Numbered from the stretch's first letter, positions 1 to 8,593 are shown. The stretch: 13,948 bases of DNA from Trueperaceae bacterium (GCA_007128755.1 SKWV01000159.1:1-13948), one strand, 5' to 3'. Notes: generated by a model not told the origin, from the sequence alone. Translations and numbers: made by a program.

Positions 1-62
1 AGCTGGGCGTGCGCAACCGCACCGAAGCGGCGGCGCGAGCGCGCGAGCTCCACCTTCTCTGA
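1..62 (+). CDS. 3' end of a LuxR-family regulator (partial)
   Basis: Only the last 19 full codons and the stop (TGA at 60-62) lie in the window, read from base 3. They encode LGVRNRTEAAARARELHLL, the end of a LuxR/GerE-type helix-turn-helix domain: the last turn of the recognition helix region and the fourth helix, with the typical KLGVRNRTEA..ARELGLL ending. The full protein starts upstream, so its sensor or ATPase part cannot be seen. It could be a MalT-like, NarL-like or other LuxR-type regulator. The same C-terminal segment recurs, with high identity even at the DNA level, in the small protein just downstream, which points to a local duplication. Confidence 0.75.
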   Translation, partial: LGVRNRTEAAARARELHLL

Positions 63-90
63 GGCGCGAGCGCCCGCGCCTGGCCTGCCC

Positions 91-300
91 GTGGCGGGCG
101 AGGCGCTCACCGCACGCGAGCGCGAGGTCCTCGCCCTCCTCGCGGCCGGCGCCACCACGAAGGCCGCGGCCCGCGCGCTCGACGTCTCGCCGAACACGGT
201 CAAGACCCACACCCGGCACCTGTTCGAGAAGCTCGGCGTGCGCACCCGCTCCGAGGCCGCGGCGCGAGCGCGCGAGCTCGGCCTGATCGCGCCTCCCTGA
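91..300 (+). CDS. stand-alone LuxR/GerE-type helix-turn-helix protein
   Basis: This 69-residue protein consists almost entirely of a LuxR C-terminal DNA-binding domain. LTAREREVLALLAAG opens the domain at about residues 6-20. The helix-turn-helix with SPNTVKTHTRHLFEKLGV follows at about residues 33-50, and RTRSEAAARARELGLI closes it. No receiver, autoinducer-binding or ATPase domain precedes it, so it resembles GerE-size regulators, which are about 70-75 residues. The GTG at 91 is the best start because the domain begins six residues later, but no clear Shine-Dalgarno is seen. The frame is also open back to base 1. It lies 28 nt after the stop of another LuxR-type gene, in a different frame, so coupled translation or a duplicated fragment are both possible. 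By family it should bind DNA as a dimer. Its target is unknown; the inverted repeat at 371-386 is a candidate. Confidence 0.75.
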   Translation: MAGEALTAREREVLALLAAGATTKAAARALDVSPNTVKTHTRHLFEKLGVRTRSEAAARARELGLIAPP

Positions 301-311
301 GGCCACCCTGC

Positions 312-327
312 CGCCGGCGTACCGGCG
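312..327 (+). terminator. weak hairpin after the LuxR-type gene
   Basis: A perfect 6-bp stem (CGCCGG/CCGGCG) with a CGTA loop begins 11 nt after the LuxR-type stop codon. No T-run follows, so this is only a possible terminator or an RNA 3'-end stabiliser. GC-rich DNA makes such short stems common. Confidence 0.25.
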
Positions 328-370
328 CTGCCCCCTCACCCCGACGACGCCCTCACGTCACCCGCCCGAC

Positions 371-386
371 TCACCCGTCCGGGTGA
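371..386. promoter_or_regulatory. inverted repeat, candidate regulator-binding site
   Basis: TCACCCG-TC-CGGGTGA is a perfect 7-bp inverted repeat with a 2-nt spacer. A second copy of the left half (GTCACCCG) lies at 357-364 and can pair with 380-387 over 8 bp. If transcription starts about 7 nt after the TACCCT box at 410-415, the repeat is centred near -43, the usual position for activators that overlap the -35 region, including LuxR-type proteins. No recognisable -35 hexamer is present, which would fit activator dependence. That the neighbouring LuxR-type protein binds here is inference. Confidence 0.4.
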
Positions 387-409
387 CGCCGGCGCGGTGC
401 CGGGCTCGC

Positions 410-415
410 TACCCT
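410..415 (+). promoter_or_regulatory. -10 box for the DUF4342 operon
   Basis: TACCCT fits the TANNNT -10 pattern seen repeatedly in this window. The predicted transcription start near 422 gives a leader of about 39 nt ending in a strong Shine-Dalgarno (AGGAGGAGGA, 447-456) before the ATG at 461. No good -35 element is visible at the expected distance. Confidence 0.45.
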
Positions 416-460
416 GGTGTCACGAGCGGCCGCTCAGGCGCGGCCCAGGAGGAGGAAGCC

Positions 461-805
461 ATGTCCACGAACGACGATCACGGTAAGGCACCGCGCAACG
501 ACGACCACGTCGAGGAGTTCCGCGTCAGCGGCGAGGCCGTCATCACGAAGATCAAGGAGCTGGTGCGCGAGGGCAACGTGCGGCGCATCACGATCAAGAA
601 CGAGGAGGGGCGCACGCTCATCGAGATCCCCCTGACCATCGGCGTGATCGGCACCGTGCTGCTGCCGGTGTGGGCGGCAATCGGCGCGATCGCCGCGCTC
701 GCCGCCAACCTCACGCTCGCCGTCGACCGTCGTCCGGAGGCGCCCCGCGGCGGCGAGGCCGCCACGAAGCCCGCCGGCACCGAACGCCCGCCCGAGGAGG
801 CATGA
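461..805 (+). CDS. DUF4342 family protein
   Basis: This 114-residue protein matches the DUF4342 family as I know it. A charged, probably disordered N-terminus (1-17) is followed by EEFRVSGEAVITKIKELVREGNVRRI at about 18-43, a conserved KNEEGRTLIEIPLTIGVIG stretch at about 46-64, and a hydrophobic segment of roughly 30 residues (to about 86) ending in LTLAVDR. The tail is rich in Pro, Glu and Ala. The function of the family is unknown; the hydrophobic part suggests membrane contact. The ATG at 461 is chosen over an upstream ATG at 383 because of the strong AGGAGGAGGA 5 nt before it and because the family homology begins after it. The next gene begins 1 nt after its stop, so the two form an operon. 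Confidence 0.85.
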   Translation: MSTNDDHGKAPRNDDHVEEFRVSGEAVITKIKELVREGNVRRITIKNEEGRTLIEIPLTIGVIGTVLLPVWAAIGAIAALAANLTLAVDRRPEAPRGGEAATKPAGTERPPEEA

Positions 806-806
806 C

Positions 807-1148
807 ATGACCGATCCCGAGACCGCCCGCCGCCACGATGCTGCCCCCTCGCCGAGCCCATGGGACCGGTTCACGGCCGCGCTCCACCGCGTCGGCGCGG
901 GCCTCGACCAGCTGGTGCGCCGCGGCAACCGACGGCGGGTCACGCTCCGCGACCGCGAAGGCACGGTCTGGCTCCGTCTCCCGCTGACCCTGGCGGCGAT
1001 CCTGGTGATCGTCACGGCCGTGAGCTGGGCCTTCTTCGTCGTCGTGCTGCTCGCCATTCTTCTCTTCGCGCTCGGGTTCCAGCTGAGCATCGAGCGCCAG
1101 ATCGACGACGCCCGCAGCGGCCCCGACGCGCCGACGAGCGCCGCCTGA
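807..1148 (+). CDS. divergent DUF4342-like paralogue, probable membrane protein
   Basis: This 113-residue protein follows the DUF4342 gene by 1 nt and is probably translationally coupled. It aligns with its neighbour without gaps over the core: LVRRGNRRRVTLRDREGTVWLRLPLTL (about residues 36-62) against LVREGNVRRITIKNEEGRTLIEIPLTI. The first part of the canonical domain (EEFRVSGEAV) is lost or unrecognisable, replaced by a Pro/Ser-rich N-terminus. The hydrophobic part (about residues 59-94) is longer and far more apolar, with Trp, Phe, Val and Leu, and looks like one long or two short membrane helices. It ends in an acidic tail. The function is unknown. The layout suggests duplication and divergence, possibly giving a membrane-bound partner for the first protein. 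Confidence 0.75.
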   Translation: MTDPETARRHDAAPSPSPWDRFTAALHRVGAGLDQLVRRGNRRRVTLRDREGTVWLRLPLTLAAILVIVTAVSWAFFVVVLLAILLFALGFQLSIERQIDDARSGPDAPTSAA

Positions 1149-1237
1149 GGACGCCCGCGCCAGCCTGGCACGCCCCGGTCGCCCTCGCCGATGGCGGCAC
1201 CTGTACGCCGGCATCCGCCCACGACGTCGCCCCCTGG

Positions 1238-1243
1238 TACACT
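1238..1243 (+). promoter_or_regulatory. candidate -10 box for uvrA
   Basis: TACACT fits the TANNNT pattern and is identical to the box before the serine dehydratase genes. A start near 1250 would give uvrA a leader of about 136 nt containing the hairpin at 1301-1340. No clear -35 is seen 16-18 nt upstream. Confidence 0.35.
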
Positions 1244-1300
1244 CGTATGTTTCCGCCGTCGCACCGGCACGTGAACGGGTGCGACGGCTAGGTTCCCGCG

Positions 1301-1340
1301 CGAACGTGTACCACGGGGTGGGCCCCACCCCGTCGGTTCG
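1301..1340 (+). promoter_or_regulatory. strong hairpin in the uvrA leader
   Basis: Two 10-bp arms, ACGGGGTGGG (1313-1322) and CCCACCCCGT (1324-1333), form a perfect odd palindrome around one base. Realistically this gives an 8-9 bp all-strong stem with a small loop. Outside it, CGAAC (1301-1305) and GTTCG (1336-1340) can add a lower stem. The structure ends about 45 nt before the uvrA start codon. It could be a regulatory leader structure, an operator for a dimeric protein, or a distant terminator of the DUF4342 operon, although no T-run follows. Confidence 0.45.
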
Positions 1341-1385
1341 CTCGACGCGCTGGACCGTGGGAACCCGACCCGTCCAGGAGGCGCC

Positions 1386-4250
<2,865 letters not shown>

Positions 4251-4261
4251 GCGGGCGCTGG

Positions 4262-4267
4262 TAGCAT
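4262..4267 (+). promoter_or_regulatory. -10 box of a leaderless promoter
   Basis: TAGCAT ends exactly 6 nt before the GTG at 4274, so the predicted transcription start coincides with the start codon. It lies in the 23-nt gap after uvrA. No Shine-Dalgarno precedes the GTG, which agrees with a leaderless message. Confidence 0.5.
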
Positions 4268-4273
4268 GCAGCC

Positions 4274-4843
4274 GTGATCCGAGTCGCTCCCGACCCGCAG
4301 CGCGTCATCGTCGGCGCCTTCCTGGTGCTCGCCGCCGTGGTGTGCGCCGTGGCGCCCATGCCGGTCGTGTTCCGGAGCGTGGGCGTCGTCCTGTTCTCCT
4401 ACCTCGCCTTCGGGATGGCCGGCATGCCGTTCGCCTACCTCGCGGCGCTCCTGGCGCCGCCGCTGGGGCTCCTGAGCGGCAGTGTCGACTGGCTGGTGAT
4501 GCTGCCGATCGTGATGAGCGGCAACCTGCTCGCGATGCTCGGCCTCGAGTACGCCTGGCGCTACCCGGCCCTGGTGCTCTCGCCGCTCCTGCTGGTCACG
4601 CCCGCCCTGTTCGTGCAGGTCACGACGAGGCGTGAGCTCTTCGCGGTGGAGCTGCCCTGGGACGACACGCGCGGGGCATGGATCACCCTCCACCTGTTGG
4701 TGGCGTTGCTGGGCATCCTGACGGCGTTCGTACTCGACCGTCGCCGGTCCCAGGAGGCGGTGCGGCCGGGAGCGCCGCCGAGCCCGCGCGCCCCGAACCG
4801 GTCCGGCGCACCGACCGAGGCTCCTCGCGGCCGCCGGGCCTGA
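4274..4843 (+). CDS. six-helix membrane protein of unknown function
   Basis: This 189-residue protein is not recognised as a named family. About six hydrophobic helices can be seen, near residues 10-30, 31-50, 52-70, 72-92, 97-116 and 135-155. A conserved-looking loop, VELPWDDTRGAW, lies between the last two. The C-terminal 30 residues are rich in Pro, Arg and Ala and probably disordered. The GTG at 4274 is chosen because a TANNNT box ends 6 nt upstream and the first helix begins soon after. I have a faint memory of similar proteins with a LPW motif before the last helix in Deinococcus genomes, but cannot verify it. The following YihY gene starts 1 nt after its stop, so the two are probably cotranscribed and may share an envelope role. 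The function is unknown. Confidence 0.75.
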   Translation: MIRVAPDPQRVIVGAFLVLAAVVCAVAPMPVVFRSVGVVLFSYLAFGMAGMPFAYLAALLAPPLGLLSGSVDWLVMLPIVMSGNLLAMLGLEYAWRYPALVLSPLLLVTPALFVQVTTRRELFAVELPWDDTRGAWITLHLLVALLGILTAFVLDRRRSQEAVRPGAPPSPRAPNRSGAPTEAPRGRRA

Positions 4844-4844
4844 C

Positions 4845-5783
4845 GTGATCGCCCGCGTCCGCGCCGTGTCGCGCACGCCGGCGTACAAGTTCGCGAACGC
4901 GTTCTACATCCGCCTCTCCGAGGCCAAGGTCATGCTCCTCGCCGCCGCGCTCGCGTACTACGCGGCGTTCTCGCTCGGTCCCCTGCTGCTGCTGCTGGGC
5001 GGCTGGCTCGGCGTGCTGCTCCGGGGCAGCCCCGAGATGGCGCAGCCGTTCCGCCAGGCGCTCACCGACCTGCTGGGTCAGATCATGCCGCTCAGCGAGG
5101 ACGCCGGCGATCTCGTCCAGACGAGCATCGACCTGATCCTCACGCAGCTCGGCGAGGGCGCCGTGTTGCGCACCGCGCTCTCCGTGGTCGTGCTGCTCTG
5201 GGCGAGCTCGTCGTTCTTCGCCGTGCTGCAGGCCGCGCTCGAGATGATCTTCGACGTACGCGAGCAGCGGGGCTTCTTGCGCAAGCGCCTGGTGGCGCTG
5301 CTGCTCGTGCTGGCGGTGGCGATCTTCCTGATCATCGAAGTGCTGGGCGCGGCGCTGGGAGACGCCGTGAGCCAAGTCTGGCTGGTGATCCAGACGTGGG
5401 CCGAGGGCATCGACGTGATGCTGCCGGACGTCGAGCTACCCGGTGGCTTCAGGCCGCTGCGGATCGCGGCCACGCTCGTCGTGTTCGTGCTGTGTTTCAG
5501 GTACCTGCCGCGACGGCATACCGACTGGATCTCGGCCGTGGCCGGCGCCGCCTTCAGCGCGGTCGTCCTCGTCCTGATGCGACTCGTGCTCACCGCGACC
5601 TTCTCGATCGATCGCTTCAACCTCGTGTACGGCGTGATCACCAGCGTGGTGGTGCTGCTCCTGTGGCTCTACCTGGCGATGATCGGCTTCCTGCTCGGCG
5701 CCGTGCTCGCTGCCGAGATCGCGAGCGTGCGGCGACGCCGACGCCAGGACCAGGACCTGACCGTACCGGCCGACCCAGGCTAG
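4845..5783 (+). CDS. YihY/BrkB family membrane protein
   Basis: This 312-residue protein matches the YihY/virulence factor BrkB family. It has the family's opening AAALAYYAAFSLGPLLLLL at about residues 26-45 and the FR-YLPRR motif followed by a long helix (...DWISAVAGAAFSAVVLVLMRL). Near the end is the characteristic YGVITSVVVLLLWLYLAMIGFLLGAVLAAEI. Six membrane helices are expected. The family was once labelled ribonuclease BN, which is incorrect; its true role is unsettled, with transport or envelope integrity suggested. The start is the GTG at 4845, 1 nt after the stop of the upstream membrane-protein gene. No clear Shine-Dalgarno is present, so translation is probably coupled. Its TAG stop forms the first three bases of the -10 box for the next gene. 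Confidence 0.9.
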   Translation: MIARVRAVSRTPAYKFANAFYIRLSEAKVMLLAAALAYYAAFSLGPLLLLLGGWLGVLLRGSPEMAQPFRQALTDLLGQIMPLSEDAGDLVQTSIDLILTQLGEGAVLRTALSVVVLLWASSSFFAVLQAALEMIFDVREQRGFLRKRLVALLLVLAVAIFLIIEVLGAALGDAVSQVWLVIQTWAEGIDVMLPDVELPGGFRPLRIAATLVVFVLCFRYLPRRHTDWISAVAGAAFSAVVLVLMRLVLTATFSIDRFNLVYGVITSVVVLLLWLYLAMIGFLLGAVLAAEIASVRRRRRQDQDLTVPADPG

Positions 5784-5786
5784 ACT
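5781..5786 (+). promoter_or_regulatory. -10 box of the plsC leaderless promoter
   Basis: TAGACT ends 6 nt before the GTG at 5793. The TAG is also the stop codon of the yihY-like gene. CTGACC at 5757-5762 resembles a -35 hexamer (4 of 6 to TTGACA) with an 18-nt spacer. The promoter therefore lies wholly within and at the end of the upstream coding sequence. Confidence 0.5.
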
Positions 5787-5792
5787 CAGGGC

Positions 5793-6446
5793 GTGACGGA
5801 CGCATCGGGCAAGAAGCCTCCTACCTCGGCCGCGGCGCGCGACGTGCCGCGGGGCGCCCCCCTCTACGTGATGGGCTACGTCTTCTTCACCCTCTGGATC
5901 CGGCTCGTGTACGGCCTGCGGATCGCGGGGGCCGAGCACGTCCCCCGGGCCGGCGGCTGCATCATCGCGTCGAACCACTTCTCGGGATGGGACCCGCCCG
6001 TGGTCGGGGTCGCCGCCGCGCCGCGCCAGGTGCACTTCATGGCCAAGCGCGAGCTGTTCGCCAAGCCGTTCCTGGCGTGGGTGCTACGCGCCGTTCGGGC
6101 GTTCCCCGTCGACCGGACGGCCAACGACATCGGCGCGGTCAAGGAGGCCCTGCGCCGGCTCAAGGCCGGCCACACGGTCGGTATCTTCTTCGAGGGCACG
6201 CGGCACGCCGACGCCAAGGCCGTGATGGGCGGCGCGGCGTTCCTCGCCCAGCGTGCGGCGGTGCCGATCGTCCCGGCGGCGATCTGGCGCGAGGGCCGGC
6301 GCTTCCGCGTCGTGTTCGGCCCGCCGCTGCGGCCCGAGGGCACCAGCAAGGAGGAGGCCCTCGCCTTGACCGCCGACCTCGCGCAGCGGGTGCGGGAGAT
6401 GCTCGCGCAGGGCCAGGAACCACGTGAGGAACGCGCGTCTCGCTGA
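5793..6446 (+). CDS. plsC: 1-acyl-sn-glycerol-3-phosphate acyltransferase (PlsC family)
   Basis: This 217-residue protein carries all four acyltransferase blocks: the catalytic H-X4-D in NHFSGWDPP (H62, D67); RAFPVDRT at about 102-109; FFEGTRHAD (EGT at 134-136, glycerol-phosphate binding); and VPIVPAAI at about 157-164. The family transfers an acyl chain to lysophosphatidic acid to make phosphatidic acid, at the cytoplasmic face of the membrane. One hydrophobic segment (about 24-42) may act as a membrane anchor. The GTG at 5793 sits 6 nt after a TANNNT box and has no Shine-Dalgarno, so it is probably leaderless. A second, distant PlsC paralogue in the genome could be the main enzyme, so the exact acyl acceptor is not certain. 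Confidence 0.92.
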   Translation: MTDASGKKPPTSAAARDVPRGAPLYVMGYVFFTLWIRLVYGLRIAGAEHVPRAGGCIIASNHFSGWDPPVVGVAAAPRQVHFMAKRELFAKPFLAWVLRAVRAFPVDRTANDIGAVKEALRRLKAGHTVGIFFEGTRHADAKAVMGGAAFLAQRAAVPIVPAAIWREGRRFRVVFGPPLRPEGTSKEEALALTADLAQRVREMLAQGQEPREERASR

Positions 6447-6471
6447 GCACGTCGGACGCGGGCCCGAGAAC

Positions 6472-6486
6472 GCCGTCCCTGACGGC
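6472..6486 (+). terminator. short hairpin after plsC
   Basis: GCCGTC-CCT-GACGGC forms a 6-bp stem with a 3-nt loop, 25 nt after the plsC stop and upstream of the HU promoter. No T-run follows. It could end the envelope-gene transcript, but the evidence is weak. Confidence 0.3.
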
Positions 6487-6524
6487 ACTACGATTGGCGA
6501 AACGCGACAAATGCCGTTCAGCAC

Positions 6525-6553
6525 TTGCCTTAGCCCCCGCACCGTGCTAGATT
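6525..6553 (+). promoter_or_regulatory. sigma70-type promoter for the HU gene
   Basis: TTGCCT (6525-6530) and TAGATT (6548-6553) are separated by exactly 17 nt, the best -35/-10 pair in the window. The predicted start near 6560 gives a leader of about 30 nt ending with GAGGAGGA (6577-6584), 5 nt before the ATG. Such a promoter fits an abundant nucleoid protein. Confidence 0.7.
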
Positions 6554-6589
6554 GCCGCATCGAAACGTAGCTCGATGAGGAGGACTCGA

Positions 6590-6883
6590 ATGGCGAAGCA
6601 GAAGACCGTGTCGAAGGCGGATCTGGTCGACGAGGTAGCCGAGAAGTCGGGCATGAAGAAGAAGGACGTGAAGGAAGTCGTGGATACGATGCTGTCCCGG
6701 GTCAGCGCCCACCTCGACGGCGGCACCAAGGTCCAACTCACCGGCTTCGGCACCTTCGAAGTGCGCAAGCGCAAGGCTCGCACCGGCGTCAAGCCCGGTA
6801 CGACCGAGAAGATCAAGATCCCGGCCAGCAAGTACCCGGCCTTCAAGCCCGGCAAGAGCCTCAAGGAGCAAGTCAAGAAGTAG
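6590..6883 (+). CDS. hup: nucleoid-associated DNA-binding protein HU
   Basis: This 97-residue protein is a complete HU/IHF-family subunit, which dimerises and bends DNA. KADLVDEVAEKSG begins the N-terminal helices. The conserved GFGTFEVRKRKAR (about residues 48-60) leads into the DNA-binding arm RTGVKPGTTEKIKIPAS, and YPAFKPGKSLKEQVK is the final segment. The arm and C-terminus closely resemble, from memory, Thermus HU, which supports assignment to the Deinococcota. The ATG at 6590 is chosen over an in-frame ATG at 6575 because GAGGAGGA lies just before it and the earlier ATG overlaps that Shine-Dalgarno. The gene stands alone between its own promoter and a hairpin terminator. Confidence 0.97.
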   Translation: MAKQKTVSKADLVDEVAEKSGMKKKDVKEVVDTMLSRVSAHLDGGTKVQLTGFGTFEVRKRKARTGVKPGTTEKIKIPASKYPAFKPGKSLKEQVKK

Positions 6884-6912
6884 TCCTCCCCTTCCTTGGA
6901 TAGCGCGATCAT

Positions 6913-6942
6913 CGCGGCGGGACCCTCTCGGGGCCCGCCGCG
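6913..6942 (+). terminator. terminator hairpin after the HU gene
   Basis: Bases 6913-6921 pair with 6934-6942 in a perfect 9-bp GC stem (core GCGGCGGG/CCCGCCGC). An inner CCC/GGG pairing follows across one A/G mismatch, closed by a TCTC loop. It starts 29 nt after the HU stop codon. Only two Ts follow directly, so it is not a textbook intrinsic terminator, but its position and strength fit one. Confidence 0.55.
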
Positions 6943-7011
6943 TTCACGTGGGCCGGGCCCGCAGGGCATGAGCGAGACCACTCCTGGACACGTCTGCGGC
7001 TCGGCGGACGC

Positions 7012-7017
7012 TACACT
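7012..7017 (+). promoter_or_regulatory. -10 box for the serine dehydratase operon
   Basis: TACACT ends 8 nt before the GTG at 7026, so the message would be leaderless or nearly so. TGGACA (6985-6990) is 5 of 6 to the -35 consensus, but the 21-nt spacer is too long to be convincing. Confidence 0.45.
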
Positions 7018-7025
7018 GATGCCTC

Positions 7026-7742
7026 GTGAGCCTCCTCGACGTCATCGGCCCCGTGATGGTCGGCCCCTCCTCCAGCCACACCGCCGGCGCCTGCCGGCTG
7101 GCCCTGCTGGCGCGCCACGCGCTGGCGCGGCCGCCCCGCGAGGCGCGCTTCGACCTGCACGGCTCCTTCGCCAAGACCGCGCAGGGCCACGGCACCGACC
7201 TGGCGCTCGTGGCCGGCGTCCTCGGCTTCCCCCCCGACGACCCGCGCATCCGGAGCGCCTTCGCCATCGGCGCCGAGGCGGGCCTGCGCACGACCTTCGC
7301 CACCGCCGATCTCGGCGACGTGCACCCCAACAGCGTCCGCATCACGCTGACGGCCGACGACGGCGCGACCACACGGTTGACCGGCTCGAGCTTGGGCGGC
7401 GGGATCGTCCGGGTCTTCGCCCTCGACGGCTTCCACATCGAGTTCGGTGGCGGTTCGCCGACGCTGCTCGTGCGCCACCGCGACACCCCGGGCGTGATCG
7501 CCCGCGTGGCGCGCGTGATCGCCGACGACGAGATCAACATCGCGACGCTCTACAGCGCGCGCCAGCGCCGCGGCGGCGAGGCGATGATGTCGGTCGAGAT
7601 CGACCGGCCCCTGTCCGAACCCGCCTCCGCCTACCTGGAGCACCTGCCGTCCGTCTTGTGGCTCAGGCACCTTCCCGAGGTGCTGTCGGCCACGAGCGAC
7701 GGTGCGCACGTCGCCGCCGCCACCGCCGAGGCCCCGGCATGA
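7026..7742 (+). CDS. sdaAB: L-serine dehydratase, iron-sulfur-dependent, beta subunit
   Basis: This 238-residue protein is the beta subunit of the two-gene form of iron-sulfur L-serine dehydratase, which converts L-serine to pyruvate and ammonia. Family motifs are MSLLDVIGPVMVGPSSSHTAGA at the N-terminus, GSFAKTAQGHGTDLALVAG (about 47-65), HPNSVRI (100-106) and GSSLGGGIV (120-128). A C-terminal ACT domain follows (about 145-215, with HRDTPGVIARVARVIADDEINIA), the usual site of effector binding or subunit contact. The GTG at 7026 begins the conserved N-terminus and lies just after a TANNNT box. Its stop overlaps the alpha-subunit start (ATGA). The beta-then-alpha order is the one I recall from Bacillus and Deinococcus. 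Confidence 0.96.
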   Translation: MSLLDVIGPVMVGPSSSHTAGACRLALLARHALARPPREARFDLHGSFAKTAQGHGTDLALVAGVLGFPPDDPRIRSAFAIGAEAGLRTTFATADLGDVHPNSVRITLTADDGATTRLTGSSLGGGIVRVFALDGFHIEFGGGSPTLLVRHRDTPGVIARVARVIADDEINIATLYSARQRRGGEAMMSVEIDRPLSEPASAYLEHLPSVLWLRHLPEVLSATSDGAHVAAATAEAPA

Positions 7743-8578
7743 CCCTCGCCGAGCTCGCCGCGGCGAAGGGGCTCGCCAGCGACGCCGTCCTGGCCGACCA
7801 GGGCCTGGACGACGCCGAACGCGCGGCCCTGCTCGCCGGCATGCGCGAGCGCCTGCGCGAGATGCGCGCGTCGATCGACCGCGGCCTGGCGAGCGACGCC
7901 CCGAGTCGGACCGGCATGGTCGGCTGGAACGCCAAAGGCCTGTGGCAGGCGGACGACCTGCTCCAGACGCCGCTCCTCAAGCGCGTCCAGGCCTACGCCA
8001 TGGCCGTGAACGAGGAGAACGCGCGCATGGGACGCATCGTCGCCGCCCCGACCGCGGGATCGGCGGGGACCGTGCCCGGTGCGCTCCTGGGGGTCGGCGA
8101 CCACCTGGGCATCGACGACGAGCGCCTCGTCGCGCCGCTGGTGCTCGCGGCCGGCATCGGCGCGATCATCTCGAAGACGATGTTCATCGCGGGATCGACC
8201 GGCGGCTGTCAGGCCGAGATCGGCTCCTCGGCCGCCATGGCCGCCGCGGCCGTCACCGAGCTCTTGGGTGGCGACGCCAACGCCTCCGTGCATGCCGCGG
8301 CGATGGCGCTCATGAACACCATCGGCCTGGTGTGCGATCCCGTCGGCGGGTACGTGGAGGTCCCGTGCGTCTCGCGCAACGCCTTCTTCGCGGTGCACGC
8401 CGTGTCGAGCGCGCAACTGGCGCTGGCGGGCCTCACCTCGGTCATCCCACCCGACGAGGTGGTGCAGGCGATGGCCTCCGTCGGCCGGCTGCTCCCACCC
8501 GAGCTCCGGGAGACGGGCGAGGGCGGGATCGCCGCCACGCCGACGGGCCGGCGGATCGCGCTCGAGATGGCGCGCTGA
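7739..8578 (+). CDS. sdaAA: L-serine dehydratase, iron-sulfur-dependent, alpha subunit
   Basis: This 279-residue protein is the catalytic alpha subunit, full length for the separate-subunit form. It carries the three cysteines expected to hold the [4Fe-4S] cluster: C157 in STGGCQAEIGSS, C199 in GLVCDPVGG and C210 in VEVPCVSRN. The conserved blocks VNEENARMGRIVAAPTAGSAG (about 90-110) and the C-terminal TGEGGIAATPTGR are also present. The ATG at 7739 overlaps the sdaAB stop by 4 nt, so the subunits are translationally coupled. The reaction feeds serine carbon into pyruvate. The stop lies 15 nt from that of the convergent MFS gene, with no obvious terminator hairpin in between. Confidence 0.96.
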   Translation: MTLAELAAAKGLASDAVLADQGLDDAERAALLAGMRERLREMRASIDRGLASDAPSRTGMVGWNAKGLWQADDLLQTPLLKRVQAYAMAVNEENARMGRIVAAPTAGSAGTVPGALLGVGDHLGIDDERLVAPLVLAAGIGAIISKTMFIAGSTGGCQAEIGSSAAMAAAAVTELLGGDANASVHAAAMALMNTIGLVCDPVGGYVEVPCVSRNAFFAVHAVSSAQLALAGLTSVIPPDEVVQAMASVGRLLPPELRETGEGGIAATPTGRRIALEMAR

Positions 8579-8593
8579 CGCCGGACATCGCGC

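Noticed and set aside
1..300. A single two-HTH protein broken by a frameshift between bases 60 and 91
   Set aside because: The first copy ends naturally with the usual LuxR C-terminus and a stop, and the second copy is a complete domain with its own GTG. Separate genes explain this better, although the frame of the second gene is open to the window edge.
1240..1253. SOS-box-like or Deinococcus radiation-response-like sequence before uvrA
   Set aside because: The right half (GTATGTTTC) fits a Bacillus/actinobacterial-type LexA site, but the left half has three mismatches. No palindrome like the Deinococcus radiation/desiccation response motif is present.
1247..1291. 14-codon upstream reading frame in the uvrA leader (MFPPSHRHVNGCDG)
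   Set aside because: The predicted transcription start (about 1250) lies after its ATG. It has no Shine-Dalgarno and no attenuator-like codon run.
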